A stretch of 64,000 nucleotides of DNA, taken from positions 248,001 through 312,000 of the forward strand of contig QJNS01000060.1 of assembly GCA_004154925.1 (NCBI GenBank). Reading direction: 5' to 3'. The notes beneath the pieces were generated by a model. The model saw only the letters and a program-made list of their open reading frames with translations, had not been told where the DNA came from and did not search any database. The DNA is from Monosporascus cannonballus. Its lineage: Eukaryota; Ascomycota; Sordariomycetes; Xylariales. Positions 12,885 to 26,457 of the stretch are shown one piece after another; the stretch's first letter is position 1; each line of letters opens with the position of its first letter. Position numbers and translations under genes: made by a program.

Positions 12885-13050
12885 TAGCCACAGCTGCGCC
12901 GCAGGTGCAGCCACAACCTCCAAAATGGGGTCTTGATTGCGATGAGATAACGATCGATCGCAATTGGAGCAATCAACTGCGTGTTTAGCAGCTATAAGAG
13001 TTTCTAGGGTGGACAAGGGCGTAACACTCAGGGTCTAAAAATAAAGCAAA
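12885..13050. other. un-mutated GC-normal island
   Basis: About 165 bp with normal GC and intact CpA sites, flanked on both sides by RIP-mutated DNA. Contains the palindrome CGATCGATCG. The overlapping minus frame 12807-13016 has no recognisable family. Origin unknown. Confidence 0.4.
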
Positions 13051-13786
13051 GCGCTAGTTTTATGGCAAAATAAAACGTTTTCAAAAATATATATATAAAT
13101 TTATTAAACATAATAATTGGCTTTACTTTACTATCGATATGTAAAACTTTAAATAGTATTTAATTTAATACGACTATATAGTTTGTTATATTTTATTTAT
13201 ATATCTGAATTTGCGATAAAACGTTAATTATTTAAAAGTATAAGCCGGTTTATAGCTTGCCTTATTAATATCAAGCTCAAATTTAGCGGTTATAACTGTA
13301 CTTAAAGTGTAATTACAGCTATGACTTATATATTTGAGTATATCGCTAAGGCGGACATATAATCCTAATTAACTTTTACAATAAAGTTCAATATTAAGTC
13401 GTATTTTGTTTATTTCGTTTTCGATAATCTTATATAGAATCTTTCAGCCTTTTTTTATATAAAAAAGAAATTCATAACGTATTATATTTGTAAGTCGGAT
13501 GTACCAGCAAATTTAAAACTTTTTAAATAATTTCCATTGCTTATTTTCAATTGTTTATTTTATAACATCAACGTTTTAGAACGTTACATAAAAACCGCTA
13601 AAATTAAATTAAAACTTTAAAAAAGAAAGAGAAATCTGGAATTTAATTGCAAATATCTTGGTTTTATATACGACATCGCTTTATTTTTATTAAAATCGGA
13701 TTTTACAACAAATCTTCCAAATGCAATATTATTTCGAATTCTCGGAAGTTAATATCGACTAAAAAAGAAATCGATTATTGTTACTG

Positions 13787-14168
13787 CTAGAGGTTTAACC
13801 AATTATTAAACAAAAGTAGTACGGGTTTAACTTAGCAGAAATGTCGCAAAAATCTAAACAATAAGTTAATTTGATTATGTTTCGTAATATTAAAGACATA
13901 TTAAATAACGAAATATTAATGCAAATTTCCGTTATTTAAACCATAAATATAAAAAATGTATATATTTTACTTCTGGTTTAAAATTCTTAAAATATTTAAC
14001 AGTTTGAGTTTTTTTAAATTTCTTAATCCTTTTTATATAGTTTAAAACGTTTAAGATTTCAAAACCTTTTAAAATCTTAAGTTGATAACCTGTTTAATTT
14101 CTATCTTCGGTTTAATTCATTTTTATCTCGAACGTCTTTAAGATCGTTGAATTAATTGGGTTATAACA
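13787..14168 (-). repeat. solo LTR-B-like relic, minus orientation
   Basis: Colinear with LTR-B (19507-19928): same left edge (GGTTTAACCAATTATTAAAC), the same run of TTTAAA-rich internal motifs, and a right edge GGGTTATAACA corresponding to the LTR-B end. Strongly diverged by transitions. No second copy close by. Confidence 0.55.
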
Positions 14169-15582
14169 TGGCTTTTTTAAAAGATTTTGCTCCGAATCTT
14201 TATATATATTTTTATATTTACCATATCGAGTTGTATTAAAAGAAATTTATATATATAAACGTTTTAGCGCCTTTTATTAAAACGAATTATTTTTTTTTGG
14301 TTTTATTATGTTGTTCTACTTTCGCTGTAAAGAAAAGGGGGTAATATATAAGTTTTCTTAGAATTTCGAAAGATATATGCTATATATTTATATTATTAGT
14401 TTTTAAAATATTTTTCAGCTACTTAAAGTCGATAAAAAAGATATTTAAATAGAATATAAATAATAATATGTTTAAATTTTATAACATGTTAAATTTCAAT
14501 ATTCTAATGAGCTTTTTAAAAATGAATATAATAAAACAAAGCATAAATTATTATTGCAAATACATTAAAAAGTAAAATAAAATATTAATATTAATATTTC
14601 TGAAATTGAAAATAAGTTAATAAAAGATTTAATATTAATTTCAATCTTATATATATAATGATATTTGGTGAAAATGGTTTTAAAATATTTTAATAAAACA
14701 CTTAAATTTTTATTTTAAAGATAAAACTTTAAAAATAAAATATTAAATAAAAAAAGATTTTTGAGTTTTTTTAAAAAAATAATATAAATTTTATTATTAA
14801 CATATAAAAATATATATAATATATTATAAATAATAAAAACTTTTAACAAATCATGTGCAAAAATATCAATTTATTGTTATACTTTTTATATATATTAAAC
14901 GAATTTTTACAATTAAAATAAAGGAATTATTTAAATTATTATTAATATTAATAGTTATAAATTATTATTTGTTTATTTTATATAAATATATAAATATATT
15001 TATAAATTTTATTAATAAATAACGAATATTTACTAAAACGTAAAACATTCAAGCAATGTAATATTAAAGGTTATAAATAAATTGATTACAAATATGAAAT
15101 AATAAATTTCATATATAATATAATTTGAAAACACGAAATGTTTATTAATTAAAAATTAATAATAAATATATACATAAAAATATAATATAGTATTATTTTT
15201 AATTTAAATGTAATTTAAATATCTTTTAAATAATTAATAATTAATAGTTAATATTTAAAAGGATTTAATAAATATATTATTATATTATTAATATTAATAA
15301 TCTTTTTAAAATAAACAAAATAATTAAAATATTACTTTATATAGAATATAAACTTTTAAAATTCTTAAAATTATTAACTAAATTTATAATTAAATACGCA
15401 ATTTTAAATATATAATAAATTAAAATTTATATTAATATTTTATCTAAAAACTTTCTCTATATATAAAATTTTTAATTTTTAATTATTATATATATTATTT
15501 AAGAAATAATAATTATCATTTAAACATATATATAAATATATAAATAATATAACGAAGACATAACGTTAATATAATATCAAAA

Positions 15583-15730
15583 GGTTAGCAATTCCATATT
15601 TTTTTAGGCTATATTAACAACTAATTACTTTTTTTAATTTTTAAACAACGTTTTATTAGGATATATAAAGTTTTGCTTTAGCCTTTTTTTTTGGCTAATT
15701 TTAAGGGGCTGCGTTATTTTACAATTATTC
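15583..15730 (+). repeat. dispersed repeat R, RIP-mutated copy 1
   Basis: Colinear with 59106-59252 on the right arm: shared order of AGCAATTCC, GGCTATAT..AACAACTA, TTATTAGGATATAT and GGGGCTGCGTTATTTTACA-like blocks, with C-to-T and G-to-A changes in this copy. Confidence 0.7.
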
Positions 15731-15759
15731 CTTTTCTTAAAGGTTTTAGTTTTCAAAGT

Positions 15760-16020
15760 TATTAATCACTTTTCTCGTGCGACTGGATTTCTATGCAAAA
15801 TCTTTTTGTCTGATAGTGGTTATTCGTACTTAGCTAAGTCTAGCAGTAGCGTTTTTGGCTTAGCTTTATTTGGCTAAGGCTAAGAGAAGAGAGCCCCGTT
15901 GTAATTTGGGGCAGCGCCAGTATGCACATAAAAGGTTTGAGGGGCCCATCCATAACCTCCAACCGTTCTTTTTTCTGGTTTTATCTTTACGATTTTGAGC
16001 GGTATTAACTTTTTATGCGC
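15760..16020. other. less mutated island in AT desert
   Basis: Contains normal-composition stretches such as AAGAGAGCCCCGTTGTAATT and GGCTTAGCTTTATTTGGCTA. No open frame of note and no family recognised. Confidence 0.35.
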
Positions 16021-16235
16021 GTTATTTTGCGCGATTTTAAATTCTTAATTTTTCGGCTTTTTTTAGCTTTTTAAATATGCCCATTTTTACTTACGCAATT
16101 TTAAATACGCGTTTGTTTTCTTACATAATTTAATATTTTAATTAAAGAAATTAATTTTATGATATTTTCGCCGTAAATAATTAATTTATATTAAAAAATA
16201 CGCCCCTTAAAAGAATCGAATTACTATCTGTCGGG

Positions 16236-16372
16236 TATATAAGTTAGCTATGTTATTTAAGTTATTAGTGATTAAATAAATTTCTTATTATTTAAATAAG
16301 GTTTTATTAAAATATATAGGCTTTTGCCTTAGCCCTTTTTGGCAAGTTTTAAGAAATTGCGTTATTTTATAA
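16236..16372 (+). repeat. dispersed repeat R, RIP-mutated copy 2
   Basis: Third copy of the repeat seen at 15583 and 59106. Blocks AAGGTTTTATTAAAATATAT, TTAGCCCTTTTTGGC and TTGCGTTATTTTATA are in the same order. Confidence 0.55.
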
Positions 16373-17544
16373 TATAAATATATATATTATTATAAAAATA
16401 TTAACCTATTTATTGAACACTAATAGATTTCATAAAATATATAAAATAAAAAAGGTTATATATATATATTTATTATAAATATTTTGTAAGAATAATATAC
16501 ATATATAATATTATATTACATTATTTATATACATTTAATATAAATTTTAAATAATTACAAAACAAAGTTTGAAAATAATTTAATTTATTTAAATATTTAT
16601 TAAATCTTTGTTTTTATGTTATACTTTATATTTGTAACGTAATTATTAATAAATCTTAAATATTTAAAATAAATAAAATAATATAAAACGAGAGAAAGTT
16701 TTTAATATTTATCTATTTAAAACTTTTATACAAGTTTTGAAATATTTAAGAATTTGTTAAAATATTTTATAATATAATATTTATTTAGAAAATTGATTGA
16801 TATATTTAGAAATAAATTAATTAAATACTGAATCAATAAAATAATTTTAATTATTTCGATATTTATATATATTTATATATTTAATATATTTTAAAATTAT
16901 AATTTATAATTAGTAACAGAATTTTATTATGGAAAAATACTAATAAATTTGTTAATGATTTATTTATTATACGTTAAAAGATTTTGATATTGTATTAATA
17001 TAATCATAAGCTTTTTTAACGATAATTTCTTTATAATTCAAACAATATTGTTAACATAATATAAGAATCTTTGAATGTATTATAATTATTATATTAATAA
17101 TAAATTTCTATATTACTTTATGTTATATATTATTTTTAAAATGTAATATATATCGTGTTATTAAAAATAAATTTAATAATATAATTAATTAATATTTGTA
17201 ATTTTATTAAATTAAATCCTTTATTAAATTTATAATTAAAATTATTATTTATTTACAATATCAATAAAATTTATCGAAAATAAAAAATTAAAAATGAAAA
17301 TATTAAAAGATAAAATTATATTAGAATTCTAATTAAAGTTAGTTGTAAAAAACAATTACATTGATATAAACGTAATATTGTATTTGAATTTTCTTTTCAT
17401 TTTAAAATATTAATAAATTTATATAATACTAATTGTATTTAATAGAATAAAATTTATAATAATTTTAATTTTTAATAAATATGAAAATAATTGGCGTAAA
17501 ATCTATATATTCGTTAAATTTGTAATTTAAATAAAATTAATTCG

Positions 17545-17674
17545 CAATATATAGTGTCGGTATCTAAAGGCCTTTTCGATATTAGGAAATATAATTCAAT
17601 TATTTTATTATTTATATTTTTACGATATTTCTGCGACTTTAAACCTGTAAGACTTAGGTTTAATAGCTGGTTAA
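17545..17674 (+). repeat. 3' half of an older LTR, split by element C
   Basis: The sequence up to ..TTAGGTTTAATAGCTGGTTAA matches the 3' part of LTR-A/B/D. Its missing terminus (GTTAAACCTTTAGCCGTTATA) is found at 55144-55164, directly after element C, with GTTAA duplicated. The left boundary is not resolved. Confidence 0.65.
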
Positions 17675-18092
17675 TGTAACGAACCTGTCATATATCCACC
17701 TAGAGATATGAACAGTATCCAAAAAGGATCTTGATTCGCAGGTAACAATAGGACGAAAAATAATTTAGGGGTTTGTTCGTTAAAGAGATTTAAAAATTTT
17801 TTCTTTAATTAAAGAACGATACAGTTGCCTTTTGATTAAGAGCTTAGATTAATAACTAAGGAACGAAATTCAGTAGGTACTATGTATATAAAAAACCGAT
17901 TTATTATATATCCTATTTCCCAAAGTAAGTATATCGTAAATCTATGTAATTTATGTGATTTAATTGATTTATTAATTTATTAAGATCATTTTATCTGGGC
18001 CAAGAATTTCCTTCCGAAATTTATCCGTGATAATTTTATGCTAGGCCTTAAAGGTTGGCCTTCTTAAAATAGAAACCCTTATTTCTGTAATA
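17675..18092 (-). repeat. LTR-C, 3' copy (418 bp)
   Basis: Begins TGTAACGAACCTGTCATATA and ends CTGTAATA (from ..TAACA). Colinear with 54725-55143 along its whole length. Confidence 0.88.
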
Positions 18093-18207
18093 TTATTTCC
18101 CCTTTTTAAAGATTTTTATGTTAAAGATAAGAACCGTAAGTCGCCATTTTGTTTTATTAAAAAGAATTAAAGGTATTTTAGTTAACGTTAACATAATAGG
18201 CCGTATT

Positions 18208-18327
18208 TGTAAGATAATGGACAGCTGTGAGCTGGGTGAGGTGATCTCTGACCAGTTGTAAAGCAGATTCCAAAAAGTGAATATATTAGGTTATGTCCAT
18301 CTGGCGTTTCTTACTAGCTGCCAGATG
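18208..18327 (-). repeat. LTR-E copy 1, left part (split by element A)
   Basis: Begins TGTAAGATAATGGACAGCTG and stops at CCAGATG, where element A starts. Continues at 32030. Confidence 0.85.
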
Positions 18328-18701
18328 TGTTACGACCCGACAAGCTCCGGTCTCAAGAAACGGTCAGGCAGGAGCACACGGGCCACCCACTAAGTCACGT
18401 AACGGTGATCACTGCCAAGCCAGTGATCATTAGTGATCAAAGGTAATCCCAAGTAATCGTGATTATTACCAACGGCGTAATCATAAATAATTAAACCAAG
18501 AAAAAAAAGGATATATACGCTTATTAATTCCATAATTTAAATAACTTTAAATTATAATAATAATTCGTTATTTAAAGCATTTTTAATATTACGAAACGTA
18601 ATACGTTATTATATTTATTATATAGGTTTTTACGATATTTTTATTAATATAAACCCGTTAACTTAAGGTTTAATAATTAGTTAAACCGTTTAGTTATTAT
18701 A
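18328..18701 (+). repeat. LTR-A, 5' copy (374 bp)
   Basis: Begins TGTTACGACCCGACAAGCTC. Its first 150 bp are nearly RIP-free and hold the inverted repeat GTGATCACTG..CAGTGATCA (18407-18429). The 3' part is AT-converted. Confidence 0.9.
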
Positions 18702-19506
18702 CGTTATAAGTTTTTATTTAATAATATCATTAAAGTTTAAGTAATATTAAATATTATTAAGATATTAATTAATATTTAGGAAACCCTTATTTAGCAGTTT
18801 TAAGCTCGAATTCGGAAGCTAAAAAAAGAAGTTCGACAATTTAGGGTTACGCCATTTACTTAATCCTTTTTCGTTCGTATTAAGCCAAAAAAATTAGAAC
18901 CTTACGATAAAAAAATAACCCTTAAATTTTCCGAATTTAGGTACGAATTTACTTTTATTTCTTAAATTTTAATAACTTAACGGATATAGTCCTAATAATA
19001 AAAATATACTTAATACAAAATACGGTTAATTAATTTAAATTTATTATGAAAAATTTCCTAAAAGTAAAAAAAGCAAATAAGGAAAATTTTATTAATAAAA
19101 TCTTTTTAATTTATATTAACTTCAAAAATAAAATATGTAATAATTTCGGCAATCCGGATAAAAAACGATTAACGTTTTAATAACTTTTATAATTCCGATA
19201 AAAAGGATTTATGTCCAAGTATGCCGTAATTTTCAAAAGTTTTACAGCTAAAGCAGGATAAGGAAATAACGAAACCGATATCCTTATTAATATATTTTAT
19301 AAAAGGCTAAAGGATAATACGAAAAATAAAATTATTCGAATTAAGTAATTAATTACCCTGGACCGGTATATTGCAAAAATAATTAAAATTAATAACCGAT
19401 AATTTAAAAAACAATAAAAGAAAAAAGGATAATACGCCTTATATTTGAGATATAAGTCTAATTAAGGGAAAAAACGAAACGTACCTTTTACTTTTTACGG
19501 AACGGC
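18702..19506 (+). pseudogene. 5' internal region and start of gag of element A
   Basis: The sequence after LTR-A (CGTTATAAGTTTTTATTTAA) matches the corresponding position of B on the other strand, so A and B share an internal family. Reading frames are broken by stops. The interior resumes at 26458 after element B. Confidence 0.55.
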
Positions 19507-19928
19507 TGTAACGGCTAGGCGGTTTAACCAACTATTAAACCTTAAGTCGACGGGTTTATATTGGCAGGAGTATCGTGGGAATCTAAATAATGGATATAGT
19601 AACATATTACGTCTCGTAATACCAAAAACGTTTTAAGTAATAAATTATTAATTACAAACGATTAGTATTAATAAATATTACAAGTTAAAGTTATTTAAAT
19701 TATGGAAATAACGAACGTATATATCCTTATTTTGGCTTAAAGTGCTTAAGCGGCTTAAACCCTTAAATCCCTTAAGCCCTTTAAGTTCTTTTGCCGACTT
19801 AAAGGGTTTAAAGCGTTTAACGCTTTAAAACTTTTAAACCAATTACGTAATACCTTGGCTTAAGTCAGAACTTAATCCTTTTATGGTTCCGACCGTCCGT
19901 AAAAAGCCAAAATCGTTAAGTCTTAATA
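19507..19928 (-). repeat. LTR-B, 3' copy (422 bp)
   Basis: Begins TGTAACGGCTAGGCGGTTTA on the plus strand, i.e. the reverse complement of the shared LTR 3' end. Exactly the same length as the right copy. Confidence 0.92.
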
Positions 19929-20044
19929 CGATCTTCTTTTTTCCAGGATCTTTATCCTTAAAAATTAAATTACTTATTTTGGTAATTTCGGTAAATATTT
20001 TTCTTTTTTACATATTTATTATATTAGGTTAAATTAAAAAGTTT

Positions 20045-20584
20045 CGTTTTCGTAAACGTATTAACGTTTTAATCCTTTTAAAATGTATTAAACGTTTTAG
20101 TTTTAAGATATTTTTTTATTTTCGTTACAAAAAGGAAAGTACGGAATATAAGGTTATTCGAAAATCTTTAAAATGTATGCGATATATTTATTATAAGAAT
20201 CTTTATAACGTTTTTAATCTTTTGGAAACCGAATACCAAAAGTTTTTTAACGAAAAAAACCGTTTAAAGCATAAAAAAAAATAAGTTCGTAAAATATTAC
20301 GTATCGTTATTAATAAGTTAAACCGTTTGCAAAAACAAAGGCGGTTGTTCCGTTACCGTAATATGGAAATGCTTCGTTAAGGGATTAAGGGCGCAAAGGC
20401 CATAAAGGAGTTTAAACGTTTGGAACAAAAATAAAAATAGCTGGAAATTGCCGTTATAGCTGCCACGTTAACGTAAGCCGCAACCGATTGGCCCAATATC
20501 CCGGTTATTAATTGGTCGGCCGTTAATTAAGATGCGCCCGTTATTATTAATAAAAAATTTTTAATAGGTACTGGGCGCCAGTAA
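20045..20584 (+). pseudogene. Antisense ORF of element B: Cys-motif plus coiled-coil-like protein
   Basis: One frame of 179 codons plus stop on the strand opposite to B's pol, between the chromodomain and the 3' LTR. Internal stops (for example after LKHKKK, LR, LEQK, ATLT) are TAA, TGA-free and explainable as former CAA/CAG. The readable protein has KSLKCMRYIYYKNLYNVFNL, a decayed C-x2-C-x6-C-[D/N]-V, then Lys/Glu/Gln/Arg-rich heptad-like sequence (NEKNRLKHKKK, NKLNRLQKQRRLFRYRNMEM, IKEFKRLEQK) and an Ala/Thr-rich tail (IAVIAATLT). The same architecture occurs in A and C. Function unknown; no enzyme motif seen. The frame is convergent with pol and slightly overlaps its end. Confidence 0.7.
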
Positions 20585-23500
20585 GATTTTTGGCAGGTTC
20601 CTAGGTATTTTCGGAATCCGGGTACTTTTTCCATTTAATTAAATACTGGGTAAGTCCGTTTTGTTTTCGTATATCGAAATTTTTTTTTATTTCGTATATT
20701 TATTCGTCTTTTATTTCTATATTACCTTATATTATATAAACTTTAATCGTATCTGTTGTTAATTCGAATAAAGAAATATGAAAAATTGGATAAAGTTTAA
20801 CTTTTGGTAAAAGTTCTAATCGGTAATTATTTTTTAAAATTTTTTTAATAATTTTATATGGACCGATATACTTGAAATCGAATTTTTTGCTAAAACGTTT
20901 TATCTAAATGTTTTTAGTAATAAGGTAAACTATTTCCTTTTTTTCGAAAATTAATCCTTTTAATTATTTTTCGTTATAATATTTATTTATTTGATTTCGT
21001 ACAAATTCCAGTTTTATTTTTATTTTTTAATGTAATTATTGTAATTATTTTAATATAAGGATTATTTTAATATTAATTAAACCGTCGTTACGTATTTTTT
21101 TTATAAATTTCCGGAATAAAATTAAAATTTACATTAAATAATATTATTTTAATATTTTCGTAATAATTAATATTATAAATTAATTAAGTAATAAATAATT
21201 TCTTAATTTAATTATTTTATTCGTAATTAATATAATATTATAAGTAAATTTTTAACGTTTAATTTAATTGCTTTATTTATTTATTTACTTAAGGTTTAAA
21301 TACGCTGGATAATTTATGGTTTAGGCCGATTTATGCCATAAAACTTTACCAAAATTTAAATGCAAATATTAATCCTTTATTTAAAATAATTTCCATTAAT
21401 AATCCGTATATATTAAAAACATTTCTGAAAAAAATATATATTATTTGTTTTACGTTAATATCCTTATAATAAGGTAAAAAATAAAAGAATTTCGTAAATC
21501 GATCGACGATAATGAAAACGTTATTATAATGTATTTTTGTCGCTGGATTTTCGGATAAAAAAAATTTAATAATAAAATCCATAATAATTAAATCCTAAGG
21601 TTTTTTTAAAACCGGTAATGGTTATAACTTTTTATAAAGTTTATATCGTTATACTTTAGCCTTATTATAAAGGTTATATTGCCGTCGTACTTTTTAAATT
21701 ATTATTTTTATTTTAAGAAAAAAATATATACGTTAAAATCGTTTTAAGGTTTTGTAAATTTTTGGATATTTATATAATTAATATTCGTATATATTTCGTA
21801 TTAGGCTTTCCTAATATTCTTTTAGTATTTATACCTTATTTATTTTTTGGTTTTCCGGTAAATTATCGTTATATTATTAAATTTTTTAATATATATTAAA
21901 AGGTACCGCCTAAATTATTATAATTTATCGTAAGCGTAAGTATTTTTTTATAATAATATTAAAAATTATATAATTAATTTTAACCAATTTTTTTTCGAAA
22001 TTTGGTTACTTACTTAAGGCGTCCGTTCTGCCGTTTTCTAAACCTTTTTTATGGATAATAACGAAGTCGAAATTCGTTAATTTTTCCACGTATTGTAATT
22101 GTTATCCTGTAAGTTTTTTGATCGTAATAAATTAGGTAAAATTTTAATAATCCGTATAAACTTTAACCTAATATAAATTTCCCTTTAAGAAATACTTAAA
22201 TTTGCGGAATGCTATAATAATGGCCATAAATTCCTTATTTAAAATACCGTAATTAAGTTCGGTTCCTTTTAATTTATATAAAAAAAACATAATAAGGTAT
22301 AGTTTGCCTTAATTATTTCGTTATCCGATTATTACGTTTAATATATAATCCGAAAAATCGGTTTTTAGCTTAACGGAACGACTTAAATCGTACATAATTA
22401 ATACCGGTTTACTGGTAATTATATCTTTAATTTCCTAAAACGTTTTTTTTATTTTTGGCGTTTACGTAAACTTTTTTTTTCTTAATAAAATTAATTAAGG
22501 GTATAGTAATTTTGTTAAAATTTCGAATAAATTTCCTATAATAATTTGTAAATCCAAAAAATATTTGTATTTCTTTAATTATCGTTGGCCTTTATTATTT
22601 TGTAATTACAGCGATTTTTTTAAAATTTATCTTAATATATCTTAAAATAATAATATATTTTAGATATTCCATTTTTTGTTTGTAAAATTAACTTTTTTTT
22701 GCGTTAATTAATAATTTCGCATTTTATAAAATTCGAAGAATTTTATAAACGTATTTTACGTATATTTTTTCCGTTTCTGAGAAAATAAGAATATTATTAA
22801 GGTAATATATAACAAAAATATTAAGATATTTCCGTAATACATAATTTATTATCCGTTAAAAAATTATTAATACGTTCGTAAATTTTATTAACGTAATTAA
22901 GTACTTAAATAATTCGTATTTTATTTTGAAAATTATTTTTTATTCGTATCCTTTTTTAATTTTAATAAGGTTATATTTATTTTTGAAATCGAATATTATA
23001 AACTATTTAATTTCATAAAATCGGTTTTTTATTTCTGTAATTAAGGGTAGTAATATTTAATTTTTAATAATAATATCGTTTAATTATCGATAATTAATTA
23101 CAAATTGTAACTTACCATTTTTTTTAGGTACGAAAAATATCGGATACCTTGTTAATAATTTCGAAAATCGAATTTATCCCTTTTATAACCGATTTTCCAG
23201 GTATTCCCGGAAAACGTATAATTTGTTTCCGTTAAGGTTATAAATAAGGTAAAACTTTGTTAAAAAACCTTTTTTAAAAATAATTTCGAAATTTTATTTG
23301 CTATATTTTAATAATTTCGTATCCAATTTTTTCTTAAAAAACTGCTTATATTTGTAATATTATGGTAATATATTAATTAAATTTTTTAATTTTTAAAGCT
23401 ATTATTTTAAATTGTTATTTAATTACCTTAATTTTACTTTAATAATAATAATAATATGTCATATTTTTTTAATGCCCGTTTTCTTTTTTATATTTTATCC

Positions 23501-26030
23501 TTTTAGGTAGTAAGGTATTTATTGTATTTTTATGTTTGTATTCGTTGTTATTTTCGATCGAATATTAAAATCTTATTTTTTTTTATTTGCTAATAAAAAA
23601 TAAAAAGAATTTTATTTAATTAATTTTTCCGTTAATTAAAATTTCGTATTAACGTATTTATAATAATCCTAAGATTATGTCGTAATTCCTAAATAAAATA
23701 ATGTCGAAATTAACTATTTAATATTATCTTTAGATAAAGATTTCGAAATAATTAATTTCGCGTAGGATTTTTCTGTTATCGTAAGCGAAATTTTGATTTT
23801 CGGCGTTCGTCATTATATAAGATTTTAATTTGTATTTCCATAATAATTTAAATTCGTTAATCATATCCGGCGTAATATAATTTTTACCTAAAGTTCCGTA
23901 ATTTATTATTACTGTATACCAGTACGTTCCGATTTATATGTCCAAGGTAATAAGGTTATTAACGGCTTTTATTGTTGCGTTTAAAACTTTTCTTAAAAGT
24001 TTATTTTAATTTTTTTAAGTTTTGTTATTTTACGGCTTTTTTATAGGTAACTTTCGTCTTTTAATTCTTTTTCGAATTTATCGAATTTTATTTATATTTT
24101 TTTGTATAACGCATTAAGCTGTTATATTTGTCGTTCTTATTGGCGTATTATGCCTTTAAGTTATATTAATTATTCCTAATTTTATTAAATTTTTTTTTTT
24201 ACTGGGTAAATTATTCCTTAATATAACGTATAATTTCTTATTAAGCTTTATTTTCTTTTTACTGGAAATTTTATATAAATTATTAAATTTTTTCCTTTAA
24301 AGCTTATTATTTATCGGGATTTATAATAAATGTTAATTAAAAATAAAGGTCCGTAATAACCTTTTAATAATATTTCTTTACGGTATGCTAAATTAATTCT
24401 TTTTCCGTTTAGTAATTGCATTATTTATAATAACAAAAGGGGTTTTCTTACGGATACTATTTTTTTTTAACCAACTTTTTATTGTAACTAATTAAAAAAA
24501 ATCATTTTTAAAGGTTATAAATCGAAAATATTAATATTATTATTTATCGTTTTTATTTTTTCCCGTTTTATTAGGAAAATCGCATTTTTCATAATATATA
24601 CGGGTAATTTTATTATAAATATATTGTTTTTATTTTTCGTAAATAAGGCAGTTTTATCTTTTGTAATAAATAGCATATATCCTGCCGTATCGATTAAGGG
24701 TTCCGGAATAAACTTTTTTTATCCAGCCTTAATATTTTTTTAATTATTCCTTAAAAATATTTTATTACCTTTTAATTACTTATTAAGCTAAATTCCTGGT
24801 TTTTCGTATTCCTTATTAAATTTTTTGTTACGGCGGGCTTAATATATATTTAGGCCAAATTATGTTAATATATTTCTTATTTTTTTAATTTTCCTTAGGT
24901 TATTTTTCGGGTACAGGTTTTCAGTTATTCCGTTATGGCTTTTTGGGTAAGGAATATTTATAAGCCTTATATTTTTTTTTCCGCAATTATAGCACTTAAT
25001 CTGGCTCCAATTTTTCTTATAGGTAGTTCTTAGCTCCATAAGGCCTGGTTTAATGCCATAAAAAGTGTTATTACGCCAAAAAACGTTAATATTAGCCGTA
25101 TATCGGGATTTATTATTATTTTTTTTTGGTTCCTTTAATATGTTAAGTATATTGCCGGTTATTAATTTTAACTATTATAATAATATAATCCGATAAATAA
25201 TTAGGCCGGTTAAACTTAAAAAACTTTTCCTGTACTTTTTTTTTTAGGTTATCGAAAAATTTGGCTATTAATATTTTTTATCCTTAATTTAATTTAAATA
25301 TTAATTAAATTAATACGTTGCCGTACTTAAATACTGATCCTTTTTATCGTAATTATTAAATTTATATTTCGGCCTTTATTTTTTTATTTATTATTCCAAA
25401 AATTTTTATTAACGTTTATTCGAATTATTTATAATCGTTATATATTTATATTATTTCCGGCTTACGTTTTTCGATTGGTAAAATAATATATTTTCTTATA
25501 ACCGGCTTAAACCAAATAACCGTATTTTCGGTAAATTATTTAACTGCAAACTTAATTCGTATAATAAACGTAATAAGTTAAATAAGAAAATACCCGAAAT
25601 ACGTTCGGTATTAAATTAAAAATAATTATAATTTAATTAAAGTTTTATTAAAGGATTTTAATTTAAAAAATTTAAAAACCTTTTTTAATTTTTTGGTGGA
25701 ATTTAATTAAATAACTTAATTCGGCCGAAAGGGCTTTCCGGTCTTGGGGACCTTTTTTTTTTCCTTAAGTTTCTTATGGGTAACTTGGAAAAACGTAATA
25801 AGGTTATTTTTATTTTGTTTAAGCTAGATAATGCATTCGTTTATAATATCCAGGCGTCGAAAAACTTCCTTTCGAAAAAGGCAAGGCTGCTCTTTTTTTT
25901 TCGGATTCCATTTTAATATCCGGGTCCTTAAGGATTTGGTAAATAAGCTGTTCGGGCTGTTTATTAGTAGATATAATGTCGGCGATATTGCTTAAAGTCT
26001 AATAATATTACTAAATAAAAGTTTATAACG
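20566..26030 (-). pseudogene. gag-pol of element B (RIP-degraded)
   Basis: Read on the minus strand. Gag zinc knuckle near 24958-25005 (CYNCGKK intact, then a small indel). Reverse transcriptase with YPIFFVPKKNGKLQF near 23105-23150 and the catalytic box at 22781-22825 as YLNNILIF (from YLDD). Integrase core at 21346-21582, including VIVDRFTKFFYFLPYYKD-like residues. Chromodomain near 20568-20690. Order gag-RT-integrase-chromodomain is that of Ty3/Gypsy chromoviruses. Several stops and Asp-to-Asn changes make it non-coding. Chromodomains normally steer integration to heterochromatin. Confidence 0.88.
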
Positions 26031-26452
26031 TATAATGGCTAAACGGTTTAATTAATTATTAAACCTTAAGTCGACGGATTTATATTAGTAGAAATATCGT
26101 AAAAATCTGAATAATAAATATAATAACGTATTATATTTTGTAATACTAAAAACGTTTTAAGTAACGAACTGTTAATTATAAACGATTAATATTAATAAGT
26201 ATTACAAGCTAAAATTATTTAAACTATGGAAATAATAAACGTATATATCCTTATTTTGGCTTAAGGTACTTAAACGGCTTAAACCCTTAAGTCCCTTAAG
26301 CCCTTTAAGCTTTTCTGCCGACTTAAGGGGTTTAAGGCGCTTGGCGCTTTGAGACCTTTGAGCCAGTTACGTAACGCCTTGGCTTAGGTCGGAGCTTGAT
26401 CCTTTTGTGGTTCCAACCGTCCGTAAGAAGCCAAGATCGTTAGGTCCTAACA
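26031..26452 (-). repeat. LTR-B, 5' copy (422 bp)
   Basis: Colinear with the left copy. The distal 150 bp (CTTGGCTTAGGTCGGAGCTT) are RIP-free, the proximal half mutated. Confidence 0.92.
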
Positions 26453-26457
26453 ACGGC

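Larger units (their letters stand above)
14169..17544. other. AT desert, no genes recognised
   Basis: Very AT-rich, without long open frames or recognisable element interiors. It holds two relics of a dispersed repeat (listed separately) and a less mutated island at about 15760-16020. Confidence 0.6.
19507..26452 (-). mobile_element. Ty3/Gypsy chromovirus B, nested in A
   Basis: Two 422-bp LTRs (19507-19928 and 26031-26452) with TSD ACGGC (19502-19506 and 26453-26457). Minus orientation: gag-pol motifs read right to left, and a purine run (minus AAAAAAGAAG) lies beside the left LTR. Innermost, hence youngest, LTR element of the nest and visibly less mutated than E. Confidence 0.92.

Noticed and set aside
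12807..13016. 69-residue minus-strand frame over the GC island
   Set aside because: Half lies in AT-converted DNA and no family is recognisable.
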